Of a stretch of DNA of 44,999 nt, positions 26,598 to 34,376 are shown one piece after another. This DNA comes from an uncultured Oscillospiraceae bacterium (GTDB lineage: Bacteria; Bacillota; Clostridia; Oscillospirales; Oscillospiraceae). Numbering within the stretch: position 1 is the stretch's first letter; every line of letters begins with the position of its first letter. Both the position numbers and the translations under genes were made by a program. The stretch is taken from positions 1 to 44,999 of the forward strand of contig CALWYF010000016.1 of assembly GCA_944385705.1 (NCBI GenBank), given 5' to 3'. The notes beneath the pieces were generated by a model, which saw only the letters and a program-made list of their open reading frames with translations, did not search any database and was not told where the DNA came from.

Positions 26598-27326
26598 TTA
26601 CTTGGTACGTGCAGAAGCCTTCTGGGGATTGACACGGGCGGAAGCCTTCTGGGGATTGAGGCTGATGCCGGCGCCCTCGCCCTTCTTGACAGGCTGAGTC
26701 TTGGCGGTGGACTTGATGTACACGATGCTGCCCTTGGGGCCGGGAACGGCGCCGCGGATGGCGATCATGTTCAGCTCTGCGTCGACCTTCACCACATCCA
26801 GATTCTGGACGGTGACCTGGTCCACGCCCATGTGGCCGGCCTGCTTCTTGCCCGGGAATATACGGGAAGGATCAGTGCTGGAGCCCATGGAACCGGCGTG
26901 ACGGTGAACGGGACCGCCGCCGTGGCTGGTGGGGGTACGGCCCTGGCCGAAGCGCTTCACAACGCCGGCGTAGCCCTTACCTTTGCTGGTACCGGTGACG
27001 TCGACCTTCTCGCCTTCGGCGAAAACGTCGGCCTTCACTACATCGCCGACTTCCAGCTTGCTGCTGTCCTCAAGACGGAACTCCTTGAGGTGCTTGACCA
27101 TGCCTACGCCCGCCTTCTTCAGGTGGCCCTGCTCAGGCTGGCTCAGCTTCTTCTCGGCCACTTCCTCGTAACCGAACTGGACTGCTTCGTATCCTTCCTT
27201 CTCCTTGGTCATCTTCTGTACGACCACGCAGGGGCCGGCCTCGATGACGGTGACAGGAATGACCTTACCAGTCTCGTCGAAGATCTGCGTCATGCCGACC
27301 TTCTTGCCGATGATGGCTTTCTTCAT
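26598..27326 (-). CDS. rplC: 50S ribosomal protein L3 with repeated C-terminal extension
   Basis: uL3 starts 23S rRNA folding and reaches the peptidyl transferase centre. The core is normal ([32 protein letters not shown], and [33 protein letters not shown]). The protein is 242 residues against about 209 in E. coli. The extra C terminus ends in a 9-residue tandem repeat, (L/V)NPQKASAR twice, encoded by a 27-nt direct repeat near 26611-26661. It starts 146 nt after rpsJ, a gap that folds into hairpins. Confidence 0.97.
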   Translation of the reverse strand: MKKAIIGKKVGMTQIFDETGKVIPVTVIEAGPCVVVQKMTKEKEGYEAVQFGYEEVAEKKLSQPEQGHLKKAGVGMVKHLKEFRLEDSSKLEVGDVVKADVFAEGEKVDVTGTSKGKGYAGVVKRFGQGRTPTSHGGGPVHRHAGSMGSSTDPSRIFPGKKQAGHMGVDQVTVQNLDVVKVDAELNMIAIRGAVPGPKGSIVYIKSTAKTQPVKKGEGAGISLNPQKASARVNPQKASARTK

Positions 27327-27472
27327 TTTATTTCCTCCTATCGGTTATTGGTTGCCTCGCTTGACCCGGGTGTTGGGGCCCGTCCAGAGGCTGGCAACTT
27401 AACCCGTCCGCATACGCAAGCTGCGGACAATGGGTCGTTGACTTGTGGGTTTTGCCTGGGATGGGGTCTTGC
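27327..27472. other. Structured spacer between rpsJ and rplC
   Basis: This 146-nt non-coding gap holds two stem-loops: a GTTGCC/GGCAAC region (about 27351-27398) enclosing GC-rich inner pairs, and a 7-bp GTCCGCA/TGCGGAC stem (about 27404-27427) with flanking CCC/GGG. The rplC ribosome binding site (AGGAGG) is at its end. Confidence 0.5.
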
Positions 27473-27790
27473 TCAGAGCTTGATCTCGATCTCCACGCCG
27501 GCGGGAACTTCCAGATTCATCAGGGCCTCAACGGTCTTCTGGTTGGGGCTGAGAATGTCGATAAGGCGCTTGTGGGTGCGGCGCTCGAACTGCTCACGGC
27601 TGTCCTTGTACTTGTGAACGGCACGCAGGATGGTGACGATCTCGGTCTTGGTGGGCAGGGGGATGGGGCCGGACACCTTTGCATCGGTGCGCTTTGCTGC
27701 CTCAACGATGGTCTCGGCGGCCTTGTCGATGAGCTGATGATCGTAGGCCTTCAGGCGGATACGGATCATGTTCTTGTTGTTTGCTGCCAT
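27473..27790 (-). CDS. rpsJ: 30S ribosomal protein S10
   Basis: This 105-residue uS10 is a 30S head protein that also acts as the NusE partner of NusB in antitermination. It has [37 protein letters not shown] and [15 protein letters not shown]. The start at 27790 ([14 protein letters not shown]) has AAAGGAG 9 nt upstream; the open frame upstream has no support. It is the first gene of the whole cluster, behind a leader of about 300 nt. Confidence 0.97.
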   Translation of the reverse strand: MAANNKNMIRIRLKAYDHQLIDKAAETIVEAAKRTDAKVSGPIPLPTKTEIVTILRAVHKYKDSREQFERRTHKRLIDILSPNQKTVEALMNLEVPAGVEIEIKL

Positions 27791-28098
27791 GTGTGTTCTC
27801 CTTTTCGTACGTTTTGTTCGGCGGCATTGGCTCCGCCTTTTACTATGCGTACGGATGAAACCCGAATTCTTATACACACAACCGTGCGTATCAGGCCGTG
27901 TCCGAAAAACAAACCGGCTTCTTCAGCCGGTCAGATCCCCCGTCCACGCGATATACGCGTGTATCAGATAGGTTTCAGCCGCCCGATTGCGTGTTGAAAA
28001 ACTTTTCAACACCGGACATACTCCACGAAAGTTACCTCGCCGGGGCGAGCAATCTCCCGCTTCATCGCATAATACGCCCGTGCTCTCGCACACGCGCT
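27791..28098 (-). promoter_or_regulatory. S10 operon 5' leader with attenuator-like hairpins
   Basis: About 300 nt of untranslated RNA is expected between the promoter and rpsJ. It holds a perfect 10-bp hairpin with a 2-nt loop (27991-28012), a CACGCG/CGCGTG stem (27945-27961) and a 7-bp ACCGGCT/AGCCGGT hairpin (27913-27931), which on the minus strand is followed by TTTGTTTTT, an intrinsic terminator. A 19-codon frame (28006-28065) precedes it but lacks a ribosome binding site. The layout suggests transcription attenuation of the ribosomal operon; the trigger is not evident. Confidence 0.6.
27904..27931 (-). terminator. Leader terminator upstream of rpsJ
   Basis: A 7-bp GC-rich stem with a 5-nt loop is followed on the minus strand by TTTGTTTTT, 114 nt ahead of the rpsJ start. 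It must be at least partly read through, because no other promoter with good boxes lies between it and rpsJ. Confidence 0.6.
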
Positions 28099-28103
28099 CA
28101 AAT

Positions 28104-28132
28104 AATATATCAATTAATCCCCTGGATGTCAA
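28104..28132 (-). promoter_or_regulatory. Main promoter of the ribosomal cluster
   Basis: On the minus strand TTGACA (28127-28132) and TATATT (28104-28109) have an exact 17-bp spacer, with an AT-rich upstream stretch of the UP-element kind. It fits a strong growth-related promoter for the S10-spc-alpha cluster. Confidence 0.8.
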
Positions 28133-28221
28133 GAGAATTTTCTCTTTTCTGTAAAAATTTTTTCCTTATTTTTTGTGCAGGGTCCACGAAAATTTTTTGA
28201 GGCTAGAAATGGCCGAAAAGA

Positions 28222-28256
28222 CTGCCAAAGGCCGGGACAAGCCCGGCCTTTGGCAG
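28222..28256 (-). terminator. Terminator after the LysR-domain gene
   Basis: A perfect 15-bp stem (28222-28236 with 28242-28256) with a 5-nt loop is followed on the minus strand by AGTCTTTTC. It separates the secA-to-LysR run from the ribosomal promoter. Confidence 0.8.
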
Positions 28257-28272
28257 TGAGTCTGCTGCAATA

Positions 28273-28572
28273 TTATAGTATGTTTCTCCCTGATTGGAAT
28301 CGGGCTTCCGGCTCTTCCAGGGTTTTGAGTTTTTCCCTCAGCTCCTCCGCTCTTCTCAGCAGCTCCCGGGCCTCTTCCAGCAGCAGCTCCCCGGCGCCAG
28401 TCAGGCCCAGCACACGGTTGGAGCGGCTGATCAGAGTCACGCCCAGCTCCTTTTCCAAAGCGGACACCGCCCGGCTCACGGTGGAGTGGCTGGTATAGAG
28501 CTCCCGCCCGGCGGCGGAGAAGCTGCCGCTCTCGGCAGCGGAGACGAACATCCTCAGCTGTTCCAGCTCCAT
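28273..28572 (-). CDS. Stand-alone LysR-type DNA-binding domain
   Basis: The 99-residue product is a clean LysR winged helix-turn-helix (MELEQLRMFVSAAESGSFSAAGRELYTSHSTVSRAVSALEKELG) plus the linker helix (about 58-90). It ends in a natural stop with no effector-binding domain; full-length LysR proteins have about 300 residues. The sequence after it is a terminator, not a decayed remainder, so this looks like a deliberately short regulator rather than a fresh truncation. It starts 11 nt after cdd and ends the run. It could be a compact regulator or a dominant-negative partner of a full LysR protein; its target is unknown. Confidence 0.8.
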   Translation of the reverse strand: MELEQLRMFVSAAESGSFSAAGRELYTSHSTVSRAVSALEKELGVTLISRSNRVLGLTGAGELLLEEARELLRRAEELREKLKTLEEPEARFQSGRNIL

Positions 28573-28583
28573 AGCCCTGCCGC

Positions 28584-28964
28584 TCAGTAATTAAAGGTAT
28601 AGGGCAGAAGCTCCGAGAGCTTATAGCTCACGTAGCGGTCCCCGGCCTTGGCGCAGAGCACCTCCATATCCGGGGAGAACTCCGCCAGAAACTGGCGGCA
28701 GGCCCCGCAGGGGGTGCACCAGTTCTCACTGTCGGCATAGATAGCTATGCGGCGAAACTCCCTGTGGCCCTCGCTGACTGCCTTGCAGCAGGCAGTACGC
28801 TCGGCGCAGATGGTGCTGCCCAGGGCGGCGTTTTCCACGTTGCAGCCGGTGTACACCGTGCCGTCGCTGCACTCCAGGGCGGCGCCCACGGGGAAGCGGG
28901 AATAGGGGACATAGGCATTCAGCGAAGCTTTCTTCGCTCTGGACATAAGTTCTCTGTCAGTCAT
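28584..28964 (-). CDS. cdd: Cytidine deaminase
   Basis: The 126-residue enzyme deaminates cytidine and deoxycytidine to uridine and deoxyuridine for pyrimidine salvage. The active site is complete: Cys53-Ala-Glu55 (ICAERTA) and Cys86/Cys89 (CTPCGACRQ), giving the three-cysteine zinc site and catalytic glutamate of the small tetrameric class. The start at 28964 (MTDRELM) has a GGAGAGGGAG ribosome binding site. Its ATG overlaps the 3' end of the preceding solute-binding-protein gene by 8 nt, so the two are likely translationally coupled. Confidence 0.95.
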   Translation of the reverse strand: MTDRELMSRAKKASLNAYVPYSRFPVGAALECSDGTVYTGCNVENAALGSTICAERTACCKAVSEGHREFRRIAIYADSENWCTPCGACRQFLAEFSPDMEVLCAKAGDRYVSYKLSELLPYTFNY

Positions 28965-30567
28965 TTTCTCCCTCTCCTTGTTCAGTAGTATCATCATCCA
29001 GTATGATCTCCCAATTTTCAAAATCATACAGGGGATTTCCCAGATTGGCGTTCAGGCCTCTTATCATGCCCCGGTGGACGATTATCTCCTGGTGCTCGAA
29101 GCCTATGGAGATGAGCAGGCCCCTGGAGGCCACGTGCTCATAGAAAGCCTGATACATGCTGGAGCGTGTGGCGTCGGAGGCGGCCAGGTAGCTCTCCAGC
29201 AGGCCCAGGAAGATGGTGTCGGTGCTGCGGGAATAATTCAGCTCGTCCTCCGGGTCCAGCAGCTCCGTCAGGTCAAAGTTGTTGCGCAGCTTCACCTCGC
29301 CGTAGTACATGTCAAAGTTTCCCTCCTCCAGGGCGGTCATATAATCGTCCCAGGTGAGCTCCTGCACATCTATCTTCAGGCCTATAGTGGCCATGTCCTC
29401 GGCAAATTTCTGGCACATGCCGGTCTTTGCACTGCTGTCGCTGCACACGATGAGCGTCAGGGTGGCGTCCTCGCCGGCGGACATGTACTCCAGCCAGCCG
29501 TCCCCGTCATAGTCCTTCAGCCCCGCATTCTCCAGAATGGACCTGCAGGAGTTGAGGTTATAATTCATGGTCTGGGCATAGGTCTCCGGGTAGGCGGCGC
29601 AGGTGGGATACATTGCCACAGAGGAGCCCACTCCGTTGCCGTGGAGCAGTTCCTCGGCAAAGTAGGTTCGGTCGAAGGCATAGTTCATGGCCATACGTAT
29701 GGTGTCGTAGCGGCCCAGAGTGCTTTCATTATTAAATTGGATATAGTGGAGATTTGTAGTGGGGTAGCTGCGTATCTCACTGGTACGGGCATAGCCCAGG
29801 TTGGTATAACTGGAGGGGTCGTTGGTGACCACGTCGATGATACCGTCGTCAAAGGCGCTGATGATGCTCTCGGCGGAGGCATACTCCTTAAGATACACCG
29901 TATCCACCGGCAGGTCCTGGTAATTCTCATAGCCCTCATAGGCCACCAGGGCGGTATAGTCCGCATTGTATGTATAGGGGCCGCTGCCTGTGGGCCTGGG
30001 CTCGTTCATCTCGCCGTATTTTATAATAGGTATGTTCAGCAGCTTCACGAACTGGGTATCCCCTATGCCCAGAGTTACATAGAAGTTCTCGTCGTCATAG
30101 CCGGCGCCCTGGAAGCTGGAGAAGCGGCCCCTGTAGCGATCGGAGTTTATGGCCATGTTCAGGGAATAGCTCAGGTCCCGGCCGGTCACCGGTGTGCCGT
30201 CATGGAAGACGTGGCCCTCCCCTATCTTGAAGGTCCAGCTTTTCCCGTCCTCGGTGCAGCTCCACTCGGTTATCACGTTGGGAATGGCCTCAAAGTTGTT
30301 GTCCACTTCCACCATGTTCTCGTACACCAGGCTGCACACCAGCTGGTTGGAGCGGTTGGTGGCGATAAGGGGGTTGAAGGAATATTCGGTATTGCAGTTG
30401 AGGGAGAAGACATTGTCTGCCCCCAGGTTGCGGGTCACATCCTTACCCTCGGTGGAGTCCGGAATGCCGGCATAGGGGTCGTCGGAGCTGCTGTCGCTGC
30501 ATCCTGCACAGCACAGCAGCATAGCTAAAGCCAGCAGCAGCGTCACTATCTTGAATGCTTTCTTCAT
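28957..30567 (-). CDS. Family-5 solute-binding lipoprotein (peptide/nickel type)
   Basis: The 536-residue protein has a lipoprotein signal peptide (hydrophobic about 5-20, lipobox CAGC) and a bacterial family-5 solute-binding domain. Typical features are DNVFSLNCNTEYSFNPLIATNRSNQLVCSLVYENMV, TEWSCTEDGKSWTFKIGEGHVFHDGTPVTGRDLSYSL and a C-terminal lobe. The family binds oligopeptides, nickel or similar ligands for ABC import. No permease or ATPase gene lies nearby, so it either feeds a transporter encoded elsewhere or acts as a sensor. The ATG has AAGGAG upstream, 10 nt after pgeF, and the 3' end overlaps cdd. Confidence 0.9.
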   Translation of the reverse strand: MKKAFKIVTLLLALAMLLCCAGCSDSSSDDPYAGIPDSTEGKDVTRNLGADNVFSLNCNTEYSFNPLIATNRSNQLVCSLVYENMVEVDNNFEAIPNVITEWSCTEDGKSWTFKIGEGHVFHDGTPVTGRDLSYSLNMAINSDRYRGRFSSFQGAGYDDENFYVTLGIGDTQFVKLLNIPIIKYGEMNEPRPTGSGPYTYNADYTALVAYEGYENYQDLPVDTVYLKEYASAESIISAFDDGIIDVVTNDPSSYTNLGYARTSEIRSYPTTNLHYIQFNNESTLGRYDTIRMAMNYAFDRTYFAEELLHGNGVGSSVAMYPTCAAYPETYAQTMNYNLNSCRSILENAGLKDYDGDGWLEYMSAGEDATLTLIVCSDSSAKTGMCQKFAEDMATIGLKIDVQELTWDDYMTALEEGNFDMYYGEVKLRNNFDLTELLDPEDELNYSRSTDTIFLGLLESYLAASDATRSSMYQAFYEHVASRGLLISIGFEHQEIIVHRGMIRGLNANLGNPLYDFENWEIILDDDTTEQGEGEND

Positions 30568-30577
30568 GTGTCTCTCC

Positions 30578-31372
30578 TTATTCCAGCACTATGGCTGCGC
30601 CCTGGCTGCCTCTGTTGCCCTTGGTGTAGCGGTGGGACCAGTATTTGTCGTGGCTGCACATGGTGCACTCCGTAGATATGTCTATATTCTCCGCCTTCAC
30701 TCCCAGCTGCATCAGCCGCCGGGCGTTGGCCGCTCTCAGGTCCACCATGGTCTTCCCGTCCTCCCGGCGGTCGAAAAGGCCCCGGGTATCTCCTCCCAGG
30801 TACTTCTCTATGGCCAGGGGCACGTCCTGGTCGGTCTCGAAGCAGCAGCGGCCTATGGAGGGGCCTATGGCCGCCCGGATGCTCTCCGGCGCGGCTCCCA
30901 GGCTTTCCATCTTGTCCAGGGCGTTTTTCAGGATATCCCCCACGGAGCTGCGCCAACCGCAGTGTATGGCTCCGGCTACGGAATGCTCCCCGTCCCACAG
31001 CAGCACCGGCACACAGTCGGCCACCATGCACAGTATGGGCAGGCCTTTCACATTGGTGACTATGCCGTCGGCCTCATAGGGCACGGGGGACATGCACACA
31101 TGCCTGTCCTTTTCCGTCACTATGCGCACCTCATTGCCGTGGACCTGCTTCGTGACGGCCATACCGTCTATGCCCACGCCCATAAGCGCGCAAAGCCGGC
31201 GGTAATTTTCCCTCACCGCTTCCGGGTCGTCCCCCCGGTTCGCCCCCAGATTCAGGGAGCTGAAGGCTCCCCTGCTCACCCCGCCGTAGCGGGTGGTAAA
31301 GGCGTGGCGGGCGCCTATTATGTCGGAGCTCATATATATGAGTCCCTTTTCGTTGTTTTCCTTAAAGCTCAT
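30578..31372 (-). CDS. pgeF: Peptidoglycan editing factor PgeF (YfiH/YlmD, laccase domain)
   Basis: This 264-residue member of the multicopper-oxidase-fold DUF152 family has HAFTTRYGGVSRGAFSSLNLG, TKQVHGNEV, MVADCVPVLL, IHCGWRSSV and GPSIGRCCFET. The metal-binding triad appears as His79, Cys120 and His137. In E. coli PgeF removes L-Ser-containing muropeptides from peptidoglycan precursors; related proteins also show purine nucleoside phosphorylase or deaminase activity. The latter would fit the nearby cytidine deaminase, but the choice is not decided by sequence. It lies 37 nt downstream of secA. Confidence 0.9.
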   Translation of the reverse strand: MSFKENNEKGLIYMSSDIIGARHAFTTRYGGVSRGAFSSLNLGANRGDDPEAVRENYRRLCALMGVGIDGMAVTKQVHGNEVRIVTEKDRHVCMSPVPYEADGIVTNVKGLPILCMVADCVPVLLWDGEHSVAGAIHCGWRSSVGDILKNALDKMESLGAAPESIRAAIGPSIGRCCFETDQDVPLAIEKYLGGDTRGLFDRREDGKTMVDLRAANARRLMQLGVKAENIDISTECTMCSHDKYWSHRYTKGNRGSQGAAIVLE

Positions 31373-31409
31373 GGTCTCTCCGTCCTGCCGGGGCAGGCTG
31401 CACTGTCTC

Positions 31410-34181
31410 TCACTGGTTTCTGCCGCAGCATTCCTTGTATTTAAGCCGCCTGCTGCCGTCGGCCTTCATCCTGCCGCAGGGGCAGGGATCGTTGCGCCCG
31501 GGCTTGGGGGCCTTCTTCACCGGCTGCTTTTTCACCGGCTCTCCACCCACGTTGGCGGCGGCATTCTTTGCCACGGCCTTGCGTTCTATGGGCTGCTCCC
31601 GGCGCACCTGCACGGTGTACATGCGCCGGACGGTCTCCTCCCTTATGCCGTGGACCATGGCCTCGAACATGTCGAAGCCCTCCTGCTTGTAGGCGTCTAT
31701 GGGCTTTACGGCGCCGTAGCCTCTCAGACCTATGCCCCGCTTCAGCTCGCTCATGGCGTCGATATGGTCCATCCAGTATTCGTCCACCACCCGGAGCATG
31801 ATGACCCGCTCCAGCTCCCTCATCAGAGGAGCGCCGTTGGGGGCAAGGCCGAAGGCGGCTTCTCTTGCGGCATAGACCTTCTCCGCCAGTTCATTCACTT
31901 TTTCCGCTACCTGCTCCCACTTGGCAAAGCCGCCGAAGTCCTCTATCTTGAAGGTGCCCGGGCGCATGAACAGTTTCTCAAAGGGCTGGAGAGCGGCGTC
32001 CAGCTGCTGCTGGCTCTCGGCAGCGCCGCCGCCCAGGCCGTCGGACACGGTGGAATTGACGAACTCGTGGATCATGTTCATTATCTGCTGCCGGATATCC
32101 TCCCCGTCCAGCACCTTGCGGCGCTCCCCGTAGATGATGTTGCGCTGCTGGTTCATCACGTCGTCGTATTCCAGCACGCTCTTACGGGTCTGGAAGTTCC
32201 GGCTCTCCACGGTCTTCTGGGCCTGCTCTATGGCCCCGGAGAGCATCTTGTGGTCCAGAGGCATGTCCTCGTCCACCTTCAGAGCCTCCATCATATTCAT
32301 TATCCGCTCGGAGCCGAAAAGGCGCATCACGTCGTCGGTGAGGGCCAGGTAGAAGCGACTCTCGCCCGGGTCCCCCTGGCGGCCTGCACGGCCTCTCAGC
32401 TGGTTGTCTATACGCCTTGACTCGTGGCGCTCGGTGCCCAGGATGAACAGGCCCCCGGCGGCTCTCACCTTCTCCGCCTCGGCGTCGGTGACGGCCTTGT
32501 GCTCCTTCATCTTTTGGGCAAAGAGGCTGCGGGCCTCCAGAATGTCCTTGTCCTGAGTGTCCCCGTAGCCGGTGGCCTCGCTGATTACCTCCTCGCTGAA
32601 GCCGGCCTTGCGCAAATCGTTCTTGGCCAGATACTCGGCATTGCCCCCCAGCATGATATCCGTGCCTCGGCCGGCCATGTTGGTGGCGATGGTCACGGCC
32701 CCCAGCTTGCCGGCCTGGGCCACTATCTCCGCTTCCTTCTCGTGGTACTTTGCATTCAGCACCGTGTGGGGAATGCCCCGCTTTTTAAGCAGGGAGGACA
32801 GATACTCGCTCTTCTCTATGGACACGGTGCCCACCAGCACCGGCTGCCCCTTTTCGTGGCAGGCGACTATCTGTTCTATTATGGCCCGGTTCTTCCCCGT
32901 CTCGTTCTTATAGACCACATCCGGGTCATCCTTACGGATTACCGGTTTGTTGGTAGGTATCTCAATAATATCCAGGCGATATATGGCCTCGAATTCCTCC
33001 GCCTCGGTTGCGGCGGTGCCGGTCATGCCGGAGAGCTTGTTATACAGACGGAAATAGTTCTGGAAGGTGATGGTGGCCAGGGTCTTGTTCTCCTTCTGCA
33101 CGTCCACGTGCTCCTTGGCCTCGATGGCCTGATGCAGGCCCTCGGAGTAGCGGCGGCCCAGCATCAGTCTGCCGGTGAACTCATCCACTATGATGATCTC
33201 CCCGTCCTTGACGATGTAGTCGATGTCCCGCTTCATTATGCCGTGGGCCTTCAGAGCCTGGTTTATATGGTGGCTCAAGGTGGCGTTTTCCATGTCCGCC
33301 AGGTTTTCCAGACCGAAGGCCTTCTCCGCCTTGGCTATGCCCCGGGCGGTGAGAGTGGCGGTCTTGGCCTTCTCGTCCACCACGTAGTCGGCGTCCAGGT
33401 CCTCGTCCTCTTCCTCCTTCTCGTCCACGGAGGTGTAGACCTGCTTTTTAAGCCTGCTGACAAAATCGTCCGCCCGGCGGTACAGGTCGGTGCTCTCGTC
33501 CCCCTGGCCGGAGATTATCAGCGGGGTCCTGGCCTCGTCTATGAGTATGGAGTCCACCTCGTCCACGATGGCAAAGGCGTGGCCCCTCTGGACCATATTT
33601 TCCTTGTAAAGGGCCATATTATCCCTAAGGTAGTCGAAGCCCATCTCGTTATTTGTGCCGTAGGTAATATCGCAGTTGTAGGCCGCCCGCCGCTCCTCGC
33701 CGGTAAGGCCGTGGACTATCAGACCCACGCTGAGGCCCAGGAAGCGGTACACCTTTCCCATCCACTCGCTGTCCCGCTTGGCCAGATAGTCGTTGACGGT
33801 GACTATATGCACTCCTTCCCCGGTAAGGGCATTGAGGTAGGCAGGCAGCACGGCCACCAGGGTCTTGCCTTCGCCGGTCTTCATTTCGGCTATGCGTCCC
33901 TGGTGCAGCACTATACCGCCGATGAGCTGGACTTTAAAGGGCTTCATGCCCAGCACACGCCAGGCCGCTTCCCTTGCGGCGGCAAAAGCCTCGGGAAGGA
34001 TATCATCCAGAGTCTCCCCCTGGGCCAGACGTTCTTTGAACTGCTCCGTCTTGCTGCGCAGCTCCTCGTCACTGAGAGCAGAGAACTCCCCATCCAGGGC
34101 CTCTATTTTGTCCGCTATAGGATATATTTTTTTAAGCTCCCTGTCTGAATAGGAGCCGAACAATTTATTGAGTATGCCCAT
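31410..34181 (-). CDS. secA: Preprotein translocase ATPase SecA
   Basis: SecA drives secretory proteins through SecYEG. The 923-residue protein has the N-terminal motor NBD1 with Walker A MKTGEGKT (100-107), the [19 protein letters not shown] region, the preprotein cross-linking domain, NBD2 ([21 protein letters not shown]), the helical wing and scaffold domains, and a C-terminal zinc motif. The last is unusual: CPC and CC are separated by 15 residues, against 8 in the common CPCGSGKKYKKCC form. The start [17 protein letters not shown] is typical. It begins the minus-strand run leading to cdd and the LysR-domain gene. Confidence 0.98.
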   Translation of the reverse strand: MGILNKLFGSYSDRELKKIYPIADKIEALDGEFSALSDEELRSKTEQFKERLAQGETLDDILPEAFAAAREAAWRVLGMKPFKVQLIGGIVLHQGRIAEMKTGEGKTLVAVLPAYLNALTGEGVHIVTVNDYLAKRDSEWMGKVYRFLGLSVGLIVHGLTGEERRAAYNCDITYGTNNEMGFDYLRDNMALYKENMVQRGHAFAIVDEVDSILIDEARTPLIISGQGDESTDLYRRADDFVSRLKKQVYTSVDEKEEEDEDLDADYVVDEKAKTATLTARGIAKAEKAFGLENLADMENATLSHHINQALKAHGIMKRDIDYIVKDGEIIIVDEFTGRLMLGRRYSEGLHQAIEAKEHVDVQKENKTLATITFQNYFRLYNKLSGMTGTAATEAEEFEAIYRLDIIEIPTNKPVIRKDDPDVVYKNETGKNRAIIEQIVACHEKGQPVLVGTVSIEKSEYLSSLLKKRGIPHTVLNAKYHEKEAEIVAQAGKLGAVTIATNMAGRGTDIMLGGNAEYLAKNDLRKAGFSEEVISEATGYGDTQDKDILEARSLFAQKMKEHKAVTDAEAEKVRAAGGLFILGTERHESRRIDNQLRGRAGRQGDPGESRFYLALTDDVMRLFGSERIMNMMEALKVDEDMPLDHKMLSGAIEQAQKTVESRNFQTRKSVLEYDDVMNQQRNIIYGERRKVLDGEDIRQQIMNMIHEFVNSTVSDGLGGGAAESQQQLDAALQPFEKLFMRPGTFKIEDFGGFAKWEQVAEKVNELAEKVYAAREAAFGLAPNGAPLMRELERVIMLRVVDEYWMDHIDAMSELKRGIGLRGYGAVKPIDAYKQEGFDMFEAMVHGIREETVRRMYTVQVRREQPIERKAVAKNAAANVGGEPVKKQPVKKAPKPGRNDPCPCGRMKADGSRRLKYKECCGRNQ

Positions 34182-34307
34182 TTCACTGTGCCTTTCTCTT
34201 ATAATTTGCAGGGTCTCAGCCGGGACCCGTGCCTATTCAGAGCATATTGTAGCACATCTTTATGAACAAAAAAAGTATAATGTTGTCTGTCCTGGTATAT
34301 ATAATCA

Positions 34308-34336
34308 TTGCCATCCCCAGTTCTTTATGATAAAAT
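34308..34336 (+). promoter_or_regulatory. Possible promoter of the DUF1846 gene
   Basis: TTGCCA (34308-34313) and TAAAAT (34331-34336) are spaced 17 bp, about 40 nt before the start codon. An isolated TATAAT at 34276-34281 lacks a good -35 box. Confidence 0.35.
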
Positions 34337-34376
34337 CATTTTTTGTGAAAAAAGAGAAGGGAAGATGCTCTGCCCC

